Source: Fallopia convolvulus (lineage: Eukaryota > Streptophyta > Magnoliopsida > Caryophyllales > Polygonaceae). From it: a stretch of DNA of 64,000 nucleotides. Where the stretch lies: contig OZ024721.1 of assembly GCA_964016875.1 (NCBI GenBank), positions 1,059,001 through 1,123,000 of the forward strand, read 5' to 3'. Every line of letters starts with the position of its first letter. Positions within the stretch are counted from its first letter, which is position 1. Shown here piece by piece: positions 31,289-43,110 of this stretch. Made by a program: the position numbers and the translations under genes. The notes under the pieces were generated by a model. That model did no database searches. It worked only from the letters and a program-made list of their open reading frames with translations, and was not told where the DNA came from.

Positions 31289-32347
31289 TTGTAGAACTTA
31301 ATAATATGCATTTATATTTATTTATTTAATCATTTTATACCATATATAGGATTATTGCTAGAGTTGTTAAGTTTCTCCTTTATCTTAGCTAGCCTTTAGA
31401 CAATAGCATATCTTATTAGGTCTTCTCTTGTATAAGTATTCTACATATGTTCAATAATATTTCATCGTTCTTCACAATTTTTAGTTTTAGATCATCTTTC
31501 CCTACTACTGTTGTTAGACCTTTGCTAAATTGTCTTGCTTGATTTTATTTTGAGCTTACTCGAGGATGAGCAAGGTCTAAGTATGCGGAAATTTGATATG
31601 CTGGAGTTTCTAAAACATTACTAGAAATTTTTAGTACACTTTTATATAGAGTTTTGGGTCTTTATTAAATATTAAGATGAAGACCGAAGAGTTCCAATTA
31701 CAAGATGAAGTGGACTCAATAAAAGAGTGATCTGTTGAGAATCATGCATGTGGATGCCTTACTGAGGAGAAGCCAGTTGACCTACAACTGGGGAACGACC
31801 GCGACAGTTTACCAACTCGGAAGGTCATGGAAGTCAAACCGCGATCGTAGTTTCCAACGATAGCAAAATTTCGAAGTCGATTGATTCTATCTATTAGCTA
31901 ATAATTTCCTATCTTAGATTATTGGTATTATCTAGTCTTTTAGTTTTTTTTTACAACCTTTGTTTTCAAACTTAGTTTTAGATTTTTTACTTTATATTTA
32001 ATGATTCTCTCTTTTCCCTTGCTTTAAGAGAGAATTGCTTGGAGAACTAAACTCTTTTATTTTATTTAAGTTGAAGCTCTTATATTCAAGTGAAATGTGA
32101 GATTCTCTTTTCAAGTTTATTCCTTTATGGTTATTTCAAATTCTTTTGAGCTTAATTAATATTGATTGTTATTGATTTCTCCTTGTTTGGCCAACTAGTT
32201 GAAGCTAATGCACTCTTTTGCTAGGATCTAGGTTTTCTCGTAGCAAAACATAATCATTGTAGCAACTTATTGTATTAAGACCCATTTGACTAAAACAATT
32301 GAGAAAGAGATTTGATTGCATGTTAATTGTTTGACTCGTTGGAACTC
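31289..32347 (+). mobile_element. Ty3/gypsy 3' end or LTR remnant
   Basis: gagcttactcgaggatgagc followed by aaggtctaagtatgcgg and then aatttgatatg near 31550-31600 matches the polypurine-tract/LTR junction common in plant gypsy elements (cgaggacgagcaa... gtgtgggggaatttgata). The rest is AT-rich and has no coding capacity. Limits are uncertain. Confidence 0.45.
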
Positions 32348-33235
32348 TGTTGGAACATTCGTTGTTCCATGGTTTCTTTTAGTTTTGACAATGACAAACT
32401 TTGATGGTATAATATGTTTTTTCCATGTAAGCATTTAAGGAAAAGAAGAGCATCGTCAAGAGTGAAGGAATATTGTGAGGAACAATGGAGGGAACAAGTG
32501 ACGATCTAGCTATCCTGAAGGATACACGACCTTATATTAATGGAAAGTTACCAAATTTCTTACGAATGATCGTCTGCGAAGATTTGACAACTTTATTCGG
32601 TTGTTTGTGAGAAGAACAGGGAAGAGATAAAATCAAATCAGAGAGATATAATCTAGAAAATCCGAGATTAATCGGTTATGGAAAGTATCCGATTGATTGA
32701 AGATTTAGAATAATGTTTATCTACTTGACCCTATTTTTGTGGGATCTGTCGGGTGGAATATCAGCACAATTAGGCAAGAATTTTGATTGAGATCAGACTC
32801 GGTGGTTTCCCTATAAAAGGCTAGGTTTAGCTAGGGTTTTAGTGTGGTTGACAACGAACAAGAAGAGAGAGAGAGCTTTTCAAGAGTTTGAGTGGGTTTT
32901 TCTGGTGAAGAATTGGTGTGAGTACTCAGGTCGGCAGTTCACTTATTGTTTGGGTTTACATTTAGGGTAGAAGATGTTGAGTTGGTTGAAATTTGGTGGG
33001 TGCCTTAGTTACCAGAGAACTTGACTTGCCTTTTAACCATTAAAACTTAATATAAGTGTTCTATTTAAATCCTTTGAGAAGGAGTCTCAAGGGTAGGGGT
33101 TTTTCTTTATGCAAGTTGTTGGTTGGGCAGAAAGTTTTCCTCTCTAAATACCTTGTTTATGTTTACTTTTTATTTTCGCTTCCCAGAGAACATTGCTAGT
33201 TCCCTGCTTTGTTACTAACACATCATGATCGAACA
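32348..33235 (+). mobile_element. 5' LTR of a truncated copia element
   Basis: An 888-bp block from TGTTGGAACATTCG to GATCGAACA, followed directly by ATTGGTGTTAGAGCAGG, a degenerate Met-tRNA primer binding site. A probable TATA segment ccctataaaagg lies near 32809. No 3' LTR was found. Confidence 0.65.
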
Positions 33236-33289
33236 ATTGGTGTTAGAGCAGGTTTGCTCTAGATTGTGTGTTAAGCGCAGGAATACAAG

Positions 33290-34396
33290 ATGAGTACCAA
33301 CAACAACCACGTTGTCACTATTGGGAACAACAAGCCTCCACTAGTTAGTGTAGGAGAATACGATCATTAGAAGATCCTCTTTGTAACGTGGATCAAAAGT
33401 AATGACTACCACGTTTGGTTTGTCATTGAAGACGGAGACTATGTCGTCCTTGCTAACAAGAAGGACATGAACATTGAATGGGGTCCAATTGAATGGACCA
33501 TAATAGAAAAGAACTTCAAGGCATTGATGTACTAAACAATGCTTTAGGATATGAAGGCTTTTTCAAGGTGGTGAACTGAAAAACAACCAAGGATGCTTAG
33601 GCTGCTATCGAACAGATGCATATCGGAAGTTTAGATCTGAAGAAGAGCCATCGTGCTACGAAGAAGAATTTCTTCAACTTCGAAATGAAGGAAGGAGAAA
33701 CCATTTTCTCCTATCAATCTCGTTTTGAGACCCTAGTGAATCACATCAATCATCTTGGAATTGGTGAGACCATTACTCAATCCGAGAAGATCTCTGCGAT
33801 CATTGATGGTCTTGGACCCAGATACGTGGTTACCAGAGGATTGCTCATAGAGAATCCAATTACCAAAACAATTACTCTCCATGAAATCTTTGGAAAGCTT
33901 ACCGATTATGAGCGTATGAGAGCATCACCAATGGTGCCTCTAGTTCCAACAAGGGGATCGCTCTCAAGGTGGAGAAGGCCATTGAGAATGTCACAACTGG
34001 TAACGAAGATGATGAGATTGAAAGAGACTCGGATGTTGCACTCATAACCAAGGCAATGAGGTCACTATACAAGAGAGGTAAGAAGCAATGCATCCTAAGG
34101 ACAAAGGAAACTAAGAGAAAAGAGATGTCAAGGACGTTACTTGCTTCAACTGTCAATAAAAGAGACATTATGCCAAGAGTTTCCCCAAAGGTAACGAGCT
34201 TGGGAACGACAAGAAAAAGACCTATGTAGTTGCATGAGATCTTGACTCCGATAACAAGCCAGAATCCAAAATCTGCGCTATGACTCTGAAGACAGATGAT
34301 ACAGATCAAGAGGTAACTCCTGAACAATTTCTCGTTGATCTTAACAATGCTAAAAAGTCGAATCTAATTGCTCTTGTTAGAAAGCTTTTTGAATAA
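33290..34396 (+). pseudogene. Copia gag remnant
   Basis: It starts MSTNNNHVVTIGNNKPP, continues WIKSNDYHVWFVIEDGDY, and keeps a long open stretch (33616-34047) with EGETIFSYQSRFETLVNHI, typical of the plant copia gag UBN2 domain. Multiple stops (for example TAG at about 33368 where Trp is expected) and shifts break it. A degenerate zinc knuckle (TCFNC ... HYAK, last Cys lost) lies near 34135-34185. Protease, integrase and RT are absent. Confidence 0.75.
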
Positions 34397-35306
34397 AACT
34401 TAAAAATGCATAGAAAAATGTATGACTTGTAATAATTCTATACTGATAGAATAATAGTAAATTAAGATAACTAACTTATGAAACGTATAATCTAGTTTGT
34501 TATGCCGTATATATAATCGCGCTTGCTCATGTGTATAAAATCGAGCCGAGTTTTCTTGTTCTCAAGCTTAATTCATTTATCTTTCAAGCTTTGAAAATGT
34601 GTTCAAACTCGACGCGTTTACAAATCGAACCAAACACGGAAAAAGGTGGTTGATATATAAAAAGTGACAAGATTAAGAAAAACTTTAAAGTTTTGGATTT
34701 TCTTAATATGATTTTCTTAAAACTTATATCAAAACTTAAAACGATAATTATTTCTGATCAGAGGGGTATAAACTCTTGAGTTGGTGATACCCTGATAATA
34801 GAACAACTCATAAGCAAGAGACTTTTATAAACCTACTTGTTTCTAACTAAAAATACATATTCCTAGCTCATAAATATCTGATAAATGAAATTAATATAAA
34901 ATTAAACTGAAATGCAGAGGCTGTTTAGTATCAGTTACAATTCTTTTTGGGCTTTAGGCTGATTATAAATCAAAATTGGGCCTCTATGCAATCAGCCAAC
35001 GAGAGCCCCTACCATTACAATAGTATGATTGCAAAACCAAGAGAGAAAATGAGATCAGGGTCGCCCAGTTTAGTCCCCCTCAAGCGGGATTTGGGGGTCA
35101 AGATGAAGACACCCATAACACAAACAAGTCATGATAATGCACCCGATAGACCCAAAAAAAAAAAACTGAAATTCAATTATGTGACAATAATAACTGAATT
35201 TAGTTAGAATGCACTAAATTTGATTTAGGGGCTAAATTCATCTCAAACACATCCTAACTCCTAAGATCATACTCTATAATAACAAGGGATATTACAAAGA
35301 TTATTA
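34397..35306. other. Intergenic, dispersed repeats
   Basis: A block near 35070-35130 (gtccccctcaagcgggatttgggggtcaagatg) resembles 38155-38200 and marks a dispersed repeat family. The end, 35285-35306, is the FANCE 3' flank. No gene seen. Confidence 0.45.
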
Positions 35307-36879
35307 CTACAAAGAGTCCAATTTGGATAGAATTGACTTTGTTACAATAGTATTGGTGCAACCAGCTGCTCCAGTAAGCAAATCTTTATGTGGCTTCAAC
35401 AGAAGAAAACATTTCACAACAAAACACAGCAGGAAATTACAAAACTTCAGTGATCTAGCAAACCTCTCAGCCAGTTCATGAACTTTATAAGCAAGATGAT
35501 CAACCGAGTCCTTGGTCAAGTGGACATTACAGTTCAAAACATTCTGGAACAAACCAAACGCCGCCTCCGTCCATAACAACTTAGAATCAATCATCTTTTC
35601 ATGGCACGGAACACAAACACACCTTCTCACATCCGCTTCACCAGACAACAGTTTTTGCAAGAACGAAGCTATATGAGCATGGTTCAAGCACTCTTTCATG
35701 ATTCTTGTGACTACATCACATATCGGATTGTTGATACCTTCCTTCCTAAGCAACAACGGAAACAAAAGCGCGTATTCAGCAGCCCTCTGATGCAGCTTAC
35801 AATACTCTATTGTTGTAGTCATTATCACACGAGATGCGGGCTCCTCAAGGACCAATAGTTTGGGTAGTAGCGTTGCACAAAGTACTTGACTTGGCCAACC
35901 GAGTTCGTCTACCTGTTCTTCTTCATTGTTTCCATTCAAGAGATTAGATAGAAGCATTGCCATGATCTCATCATCAGCTTGCCATGGCTCAATCAACTCA
36001 AGAAGCGCTAAAGAATCAACTTTTCTTCTTCTTCCCAGGCAAAGCTGACGGATTTCATCAGCTAAACTCACAGTATCAAGATTACCCTCGAAATTTAGCA
36101 ACCGGGCATTCAAATTAACTGCAATTCTTCGAAGATCAGGATCCAAAGAATCATCCATTAAACTAAGATCAACGCTTCCTTCTTCACTTCCATCTATATC
36201 TTCCGATTCCTCAACCTCCATACATGAATGCTCACTCTTTGCATAGCTATCATTCACCATTCCCAACTTCAGCTCATCAAGCGACAAAGGAAGCCAAGGA
36301 AGAACGGGATCATCACTCGCAGAATCCTCCAGACAAGCTGGAAGCGAATAAAATTCATCATCCACAGGGTTTCGTTCAGACATTTTATCGAGCAGGTTGC
36401 GGGCGCCACTCCGAACCCAAAAATCAAGCTCCATTTCTTGATTTTCTTCACTCAATAATCTTTCAGCAAGCTTAGATAGTTCAATGGAGGAGAAACTCCG
36501 AGATTCGTAGCCCAAAAAGGAGAGGATTCGCGCCTGAACCAAGCTGGGCAGAGTCTCCATCCACATGATCCTGTAAAAGACATAAAGATTGAATCTTGAA
36601 ACGGTACAATGTAGAATAATGGAATCGGGAAGAAATCAGAAAAAGTGTTGGGTTGATTCTTAAGGTTTACCTATGGAGGGCGTGAGGAGGAGAGGAGGAA
36701 GGAGAAGGCGAGCGGTCGATAATGGCGTTAGTGGGTTTAGTGAGAAGAGCGAGGAAGGAAGTGTGGGTGATGGTGGGATCAGAAGAAGCGTTGAAGGAAT
36801 GTTGAAGCCAGAGAGAAGCTTCTGATTCTGGAGTTGTAGAGTTGAGGAGAATGTTGAAGAGAGGAACCCATGCCTCCAT
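35307..36879 (-). CDS. FANCE: Fanconi anaemia group E (FANCE)-like protein
   Basis: Two exons, 36671-36879 and 35307-36570, join in phase (CATAG|G) to give 490 residues. The start chosen is MEAWVPLFNILLN at 36879; an in-frame ATG at 36921 would add 14 residues. The N-terminal part is helical, with an acidic stretch (MEVEESEDIDGSEEGSVD). The C-terminal half (QLCLGRRRKVDSLALLELIEP onward) is a series of amphipathic helices like the FANCE C-terminal helical-repeat domain. In animals this binds FANCD2 and links it to the core ubiquitin-ligase complex in crosslink repair; plant FANCE limits meiotic crossovers with FANCC and FANCF. Identity rests on my recognition of the plant family, not on a catalytic motif. 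A partial copy lies at 8520-8697. Probably nuclear. Confidence 0.72.
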
Positions 36880-36944
36880 TTCTCTCTTTCTCGACGTTGA
36901 CAGAAATGGCGCCATGGACACTGGCCCGGTGAATTTATAACCAT

Positions 36945-37792
36945 TTTTCTTTTTCTTTTTTATTATTAAACGTTTACCAATAATTATATAATTTTCTCTC
37001 GGCTCCTAAATATTTGATTGAAATTTATAACCCAAGAAATTGGAAAGAGAATTAGATTGAAAATGCTATTTCTCTTCTCCTACAGAAAAAAAATGAATTG
37101 AAATTTCTCGATCTTGTATTAAATCAGAACCTTTTTTTAAAATAAATAATTATATTTAAAAAAATATTATTATATCATTAAAAATAAGATTTTATCGCAA
37201 TGTGAAATATATTTGGGTTTATGTAAAATGTAAACTATGTTTATATAACAACAAATGGGTTTAATCAAATATTCGGGACAATTTCTAAAATTTAGTTGGT
37301 TGAGGACCAAACTGATATTTCCTTGTTTTTTTGTGGTCTTATTAAAAATATGATTTTTCTATAATGTACCTTAAAAAGTGCATTATAATAATAATAATTT
37401 TCAAATGAAGACATTTGATTAGATTTTTTTGTTTTGTATTTTTAATAATTTTAGTAGAGTAATATTGTCGCACTACGGTTTTAGTTTCTAATTTAAGTAT
37501 GTTTATTATGTATTTTAATACACATTATAGAAAAACCGTTAAAAATATCTAAATGTATTTTTGATTCACAATAATTAGAGTGAATTGCAATAAATTTTGG
37601 ACACTTACTCCATGACATCAAATATTCAACAAACCTGAAATAATCAACTATGAACCGAAATGGTAGTGAATTGTAGCACCAATAGTTTGAATTGGGTATG
37701 TTTGAGTTATGATCTATCTTAACCTTTGTTTGTGTACTAGGTTTTTTCGCAAATCTTTATATAACCAGCTTAGTCGCCAGTCTCCTTAAACA
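36945..37792. other. AT-rich intergenic DNA
   Basis: Putative FANCE promoter side followed by AT-rich DNA. No element ends, ORFs or RNA genes that I can support. Confidence 0.45.
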
Positions 37793-37808
37793 ATAATTCT
37801 CTCGGTTT

Positions 37809-37995
37809 TTTTCTTTGGTTTTTCGGTTTGCCCATCCGGTTTCCTAGAGCTTCGCTTCTAGGTACATCCGACCCGGGTCGCGCACTTGACATTTGGTGGG
37901 TGAATCTCCCAATGGGGTTTTTTTCATTTATGAGACTCGAATTTGAAACCTCATAAAAAGGGGCAGACCGCTTAACACCTGAACCATTCATTGGT
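37809..37995 (-). mobile_element. SINE with 16-bp target duplication
   Basis: Flanks ataattctc(t/c)cggttt (37793-37808 and 37996-38011) differ at one base. On the minus strand an A-box-like gaatggttcaggtgttaag is followed by a B box ggtttcaaattcgagtc and an A-rich 3' tail. A tail piece of the same family occurs at 47300-47432. Confidence 0.75.
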
Positions 37996-38129
37996 ATAAT
38001 TCTCCCGGTTTAGTTTGGTAACAACCGGTTCACCTAATCCCCGCTTTCCTATACAAAATCTAAATCTCAAATTTTCTATTATTCATGCCTTGTAGTACTA
38101 TTTTAGTTAATTGATTCCCAAAACAACTA

Positions 38130-38440
38130 CAACAACAACAACATTTTCCCAGTGTGGCTCCCCTTGCGGGAAATCTGGGGGGTCAAGATGGGGGCACCCC
38201 TGGCTCGACGCAAGGGGGTGTGACCAAAAGACCTGACACGACCACGGACCACAGAAAGAAAAAGACAAAACAAAAACGAGGCAAAGTAGAAACTTAAGAA
38301 CTTGAAAAACTTAAAAACTGAGAACCAAAACGGAATGACGACGCCTCAAGGCCCCTTGGACCGGTCTGCTCAGATGCCTAACTGTCCAACACTCGAATCC
38401 TCTCTCTCCACTCATCTCCACACAATACCATATCTGCCGA
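38130..38440. repeat. Dispersed repeat fragment
   Basis: acaacaacaacattttcccagtg and the following ggctccccttgcgggaaatc recur in shorter form at 48410-48455 and partly at 35070-35130. It is a non-coding repeat, possibly another SINE family. Confidence 0.45.
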
Positions 38441-40491
38441 AATACCCAACTGGTTGATCAAAAATATTTAAATCAAATCACATATGCGTGTGAGCCTTTA
38501 CTTTGATAAATTGACTTTCCAGTCCTTAATGAGTAATGACCATCAATTGTGATAAAAAGAGATTAAATTCCTTTCTTAGTTTGAGCATTTTAGTAGGATT
38601 AATCTTGTTTTTCCTTGAGTTTCTTATGTGGTAATATGACCAAATCAACATTATTATTGATTAGCTAGCTATTAAGACAGCCTATCTAAGTTTGGAATAT
38701 TCAATTTGTTGTTAGGAAAAAATTGGGAAGCTCTATACTATTAATATTGAAAGGAGTTTGCCAAAATCAAAATAACCTTTCTAATTTTCAATTTTTCTAA
38801 CTAGGATAAAAGCCCAATTTTAAAAAGAGATTAATGATTTTGTGTTTAGATTTCTATGAAGGGTCTATTTGGAATAAGTTTCCAAGTCTTGAATTTAATG
38901 CATTAAATGTGGTCATCCAACCAAGGGCTAACTATTTTCTTTAGAGTTCATATTTTCCAAAATAGGGTTTTAGTTTCCAAATCCGGATCTTATCTTATGC
39001 CCTAAACAACCGTTTATTTTTTAATCATTAATGTGAACCTATAAGGAAACATAACAAATAAGAAGTGGACAAGTAGAAAGGTAAATATGGTCATATCACA
39101 TAATTTGAACAAAAACTAGACTCCATTTTGGCATTCAACTCAATAAATACCACACAATAGCTAATAAAGCTCCCTCATTCCCCACCAATTATACTGGTAT
39201 CTCACAACAACAATGTGACAGAAAAGTAGCAATTTGTGTTTCCTTATGTTTGGACCAAGTACATGTGACTACATTGATAACCAAATTCACAATATAGCAA
39301 TTTAAACTCCTTCAAATTCAACCAAAAAACCTTAAAAACTAGCAAAATCAAGAACACTACTACCAATCTACCATCATCAACATCATCCTGATTGTGAACC
39401 ATCATTAACCTGGACAAAACAACTACTAGGCACATAAATTAACCAAAAATTGGGCCTCATTTTGCCATTCTTCTCAACAAAATGGAACAATCACTGACCT
39501 CACACAAGATCATGCTGTTCATACCTATATGAACTTCAAAATTCTGGTATTACAAGAATCTACGTTTCTCTGCTATTTAAGAACCAAAATCAGTCATGTA
39601 GCAGCTTCAACACTTTCAATTTCAATCAATGGCCTTGGAAGCTAGTAAGTTCAATGTCTACTGGTAAAAAAATAAGTGTCTGAAATGTAAACCAACACCA
39701 AATTGAATGTTGACAGATGATTTTGATTAAGCAGCACACTGAACAAAAGATGGAAACTGAAACCCATTTGGAATTCAATTCAATCAAAGCTTTAAATCTT
39801 CTGTCATTCAAACAACAATGAAACAGACCAGCAGCAATTTATGTTTCTTACTATGCACCAATTCCAGGCATCTTAAATTGGTATAGCCAAAATCACTCAG
39901 GTAGCAGTTTCAAATTTCAACTCCATCAAGCTCATCCAAAAGACCATGAAAGCTAGAATTGTGAATATCATTAACCAGGACAAAGCACTAACCTCACTGA
40001 GGATCTTGTGCTTCATATATGCCTCCTGTCCATCTGCAAATCTTCTAGTGATCACATTTTACAGGTACAATGAAGTTTTTTGCAGCCAAATTCACTCTTG
40101 TAGAGTATCAACAGTTCAATCAATGGCCTTGAAAAGCGAAAACCAGAACAATTCACATATATAATCAGATATAAACAGCTATTAACAAAGAATTGAAACT
40201 TTTCTCATCCAAGAAGTCTGAAATCAAAATCAAAATCAATTTGAAGGCTGTAAACCAAATGTGCCTCGAAGCTTTTAGCTTCAACAGAATCAATGAATCA
40301 TTTCCATTGCACTTGTGAATTTAACTAAGCAACACACAGAACAGAAGGATGGGAAACATGAAGATTTTGAAGCTAGGAGGAACCGATATTTCAAGCAGCA
40401 GTGGAACAAGAAAAGAAGGAAAACTCGAAGTTTCCATTGCTCGGAATGCACACAGAAAAAGGTACAGAAATCTGAACAAACTATCGATCCA
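38441..40491. other. Intergenic and 3' flank of the PRA1 gene
   Basis: From about 39180 to 40250 short phrases recur in diverged form (acaatgtgacagaaaagtagcaatt versus acaatgaaacagaccagcagcaatt; tcaatcaatggccttg at about 39622 and 40114), suggesting old local duplications. No gene is supported. Confidence 0.4.
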
Positions 40492-41100
40492 TCAAACCGC
40501 GGACGAAAACGAGGACGACGCCGTTTCCTTCATACGCAATCTGGCATATCCGGTCGCGATCCCGGCGCCAGCGGCCTCCTCATCGAACTCATCCGCCGGC
40601 AAATCATCCGTCCTTCTAACGACTCCGTGCGCCACCACCAAAACCGCGGCGACGGCCAGCGCCACCACGATATTCACCGCGACATCAGTCAGGAACAAGA
40701 AAACGAGCGTCAACACCGCGAGCACCGCCAGAACGAGGCGGTCGTCGATCGGTCGGCCGAAGATAACCAGCTGCTCGTCGCGGAGGAAGTAGAGGAACAG
40801 CCAGGCGGCCATCATGACGATGAAGACGATGAGCGAGACCGGATGCCACAGGAGGGAGAGGAAGAGCACGAGGAGGACGACGATGGCGTAATTCGTCTGG
40901 AAGTAGGCGAAATTCGCTCGTACTCGGAGGAAAGCCTCGTTGAAGGAGGGAGGGAAGGAGAGGGAGCGGATCGAGAGCATCTCCGCCCATGGCCGGCGCT
41001 TGGAGAAGCCCGATCTGAGCCGTTCGTGTGCGCGGGCGACGAAGTTGGATGAGGAGGAGGGAGGGACCGGAGCCGTCGGGATGGTACCGTAGGTTGTCAT
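40492..41100 (-). CDS. PRA1 family (prenylated Rab acceptor) protein
   Basis: Single exon, 202 residues, opening MTTYGTIPTAPVPPSSSSNF. PRA1 proteins are endomembrane proteins that bind prenylated Rab GTPases and help vesicle trafficking between ER, Golgi and endosomes. The family signature SFNEAFLRVRANFAYFQTNY precedes two hydrophobic double spans, about residues 68-106 and 121-161, split by the hydrophilic DEQLVIFGRPIDD loop. The C-terminal tail is acidic and Ser-rich. The serine/proline N-terminus and length match the plant PRA1.E/F groups. The coding strand is GC-rich against its AT-rich surroundings, which creates long antisense frames that are not genes. Confidence 0.92.
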   Translation of the reverse strand: MTTYGTIPTAPVPPSSSSNFVARAHERLRSGFSKRRPWAEMLSIRSLSFPPSFNEAFLRVRANFAYFQTNYAIVVLLVLFLSLLWHPVSLIVFIVMMAAWLFLYFLRDEQLVIFGRPIDDRLVLAVLAVLTLVFLFLTDVAVNIVVALAVAAVLVVAHGVVRRTDDLPADEFDEEAAGAGIATGYARLRMKETASSSFSSAV

Positions 41101-41483
41101 GGTGCCTCGCCGGAAAGAATGGCGGTTGCCGGCGAGAACGGTGGTTGGGGTTTTCAGCGAGGGCTTTTTATTTTTGCGCTTGTTTTCTCCTTTTTTTCAG
41201 CGTGTGGAAAATGGAAATGTGGATGTGTAGAAAATTCAGCGAACCAAATAGTCAAATGAAAATTAAAAAACATTTTTTGGTTTGCTAATTAATTATGCAT
41301 CGTTTATGATGGATTTTGTTCATTAAGAAATATCTTACTCTTTAATTTCCACCCAAGTTATAATTAAGCTAACATTCCACATAGCTTAGAATTCCTTAGC
41401 TAGCTAAATTATTGATAAATTGTTATTTTATATCATTTCACACTTATTAAGAAATATATTACTCCCACCGTTACAAAATATTA

Positions 41484-41740
41484 CTCCCTCCGTTATAAAA
41501 TATTTATTATTTTATATCATTTCATACTTATTAAGAAAATTAGTAAATTGATATATGACCCTATTTATTATTCTATTTTATTTTATTTTCCAAGACTAAT
41601 GCTAACGAATCTTTCATCGTTAATTAAAAAGTAGCAATAAATATAAGGGCATAATTATAAAGTATATGCTAAAAGTTTAAAATGATATTTTGTAATAAAA
41701 AAACAAGGCTAAAATGACAAATATTATGTAAAGGAGAGAG
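41484..41740. mobile_element. Stowaway-type MITE
   Basis: TA flanks (41482-41483 and 41741-41742). Ends CTCCCTCCGTTATAAAATAT and its inverse CTCTCTCCTTTACATAATAT. A second partial terminus (ctcccaccgttacaaaatat) sits immediately left at 41462, suggesting an adjacent or duplicated end. Confidence 0.85.
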
Positions 41741-41742
41741 TA

Positions 41743-43110
41743 TATATTTTATATTGTTTTTTAAAGAGTGTCCCTTGTTTTAAAAAAATATGTTGGAATT
41801 TCTTTATTTAGGGATTTATTGTATGTTTGAATCGTTCAATTTAATATATTAAATTGTATTAATTGTGCAATCTAAACAAAGGGTTAAGTTTTTTATACGG
41901 TTTATAATACAACTTTTTTGAGTAATAATTTAAAATTTGGGATTCTTTATACTAGAACAAATGTTAAAAAGACCAATTTCATATAGTTTTAGTATGTTCG
42001 ACCAAGATAAGAGCGCACACATGAGTCCAATAAATACAGTTTAAGCTTTGTTGGATCGCATGATTTAATGTATTAGTTGCATCAAATTATATTAAATCAT
42101 GAATTTAGTGCAACTTAATGCATTAAATTGGTAATCCAAACACAAGCTAAGTTTATAAATGCATAATTATGTATTAATTAAGTGTGCACTCTTAAAGAAT
42201 CTATCACACAACATGAAATTTAGCATCCACTAGGGTCTAGGGATGATAACTGGTTACTAACCAATTCTAGAGAATGGGCAAACCGCCGCCCGTGGGGTTT
42301 GAAACGGTGACCTCAGGGTACTACCCCAAGGCTTAATCATTGAACCAAATGCCCGAAGGGAATTTTAATCTCATATTAATCATGTGCAAATGTGCCATAG
42401 TTTTGGTCCATTTGGAGCATCTCCTTAGTTTGGTTTGGAGGTTAGATACTTGATGATTGGGTCATGCAAAAGGGCTTTTTTCAACTAAACTGGTTTATGA
42501 ATAAATACAAACAGAACATAGCCCATATAAAAATCAATTATTGATTTTTGTGACCTTTGAATTGATTGAATCAATAATTGCAGGAAAGGAGAAGGCCCAA
42601 TGTGATGGTAAAAAAACAGACCATAATAATTCTTTAAAGGGTTTGATTGTACCAAAAAAAGGAACTGTTGGAGATGAGTTTGAATAACACCAACTACAAA
42701 AGTATTTCTACTCATAATAACATGTAGTATGTTCCATTGATAACCAAATCTTATGAGTAACTTTTATAATGACATGTTATAGAAAATTCCTTAATACATT
42801 TTCAATACAAAGATAGGATCCTCTTGTAAGCTCACCCTAAATATTGTGAAAAAAAAAATGCAGTATGAGAGCCAAAAATTTTGAACTAAACTTCTTTTAA
42901 AAGAGTTTGGTTAGAAACTTTGAAATTGTGAACCAAACTTCATCAAACAATACAATATTGATTTTGCATTACATCAAAGATACCAAAAACTGGCACATGA
43001 TCACCACCAAGTAGCAAGACAAAAGGCTTTAAAAGGAGCTTAAGTTGGATTTGCAAATCAGGATTTACATTTTGAGCATCCCTCTTACCATATTTAGATC
43101 AAGCATAAGC
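41743..43110. other. Intergenic, with a SINE fragment
   Basis: At 42270-42362 the minus strand holds an A-box-like ttggttcaatgattaagcc and a B-box-like gtttcaaaccc, consistent with a short SINE fragment. The remainder is AT-rich with no gene. 42900-43110 is the probable PRP31 3' UTR. Confidence 0.45.

Noticed and set aside
40315..41052. 245-residue plus-strand ORF and a 147-residue overlapping one
   Set aside because: Antisense shadows of the GC-rich PRA1 gene; highly charged, low-complexity and without any domain.
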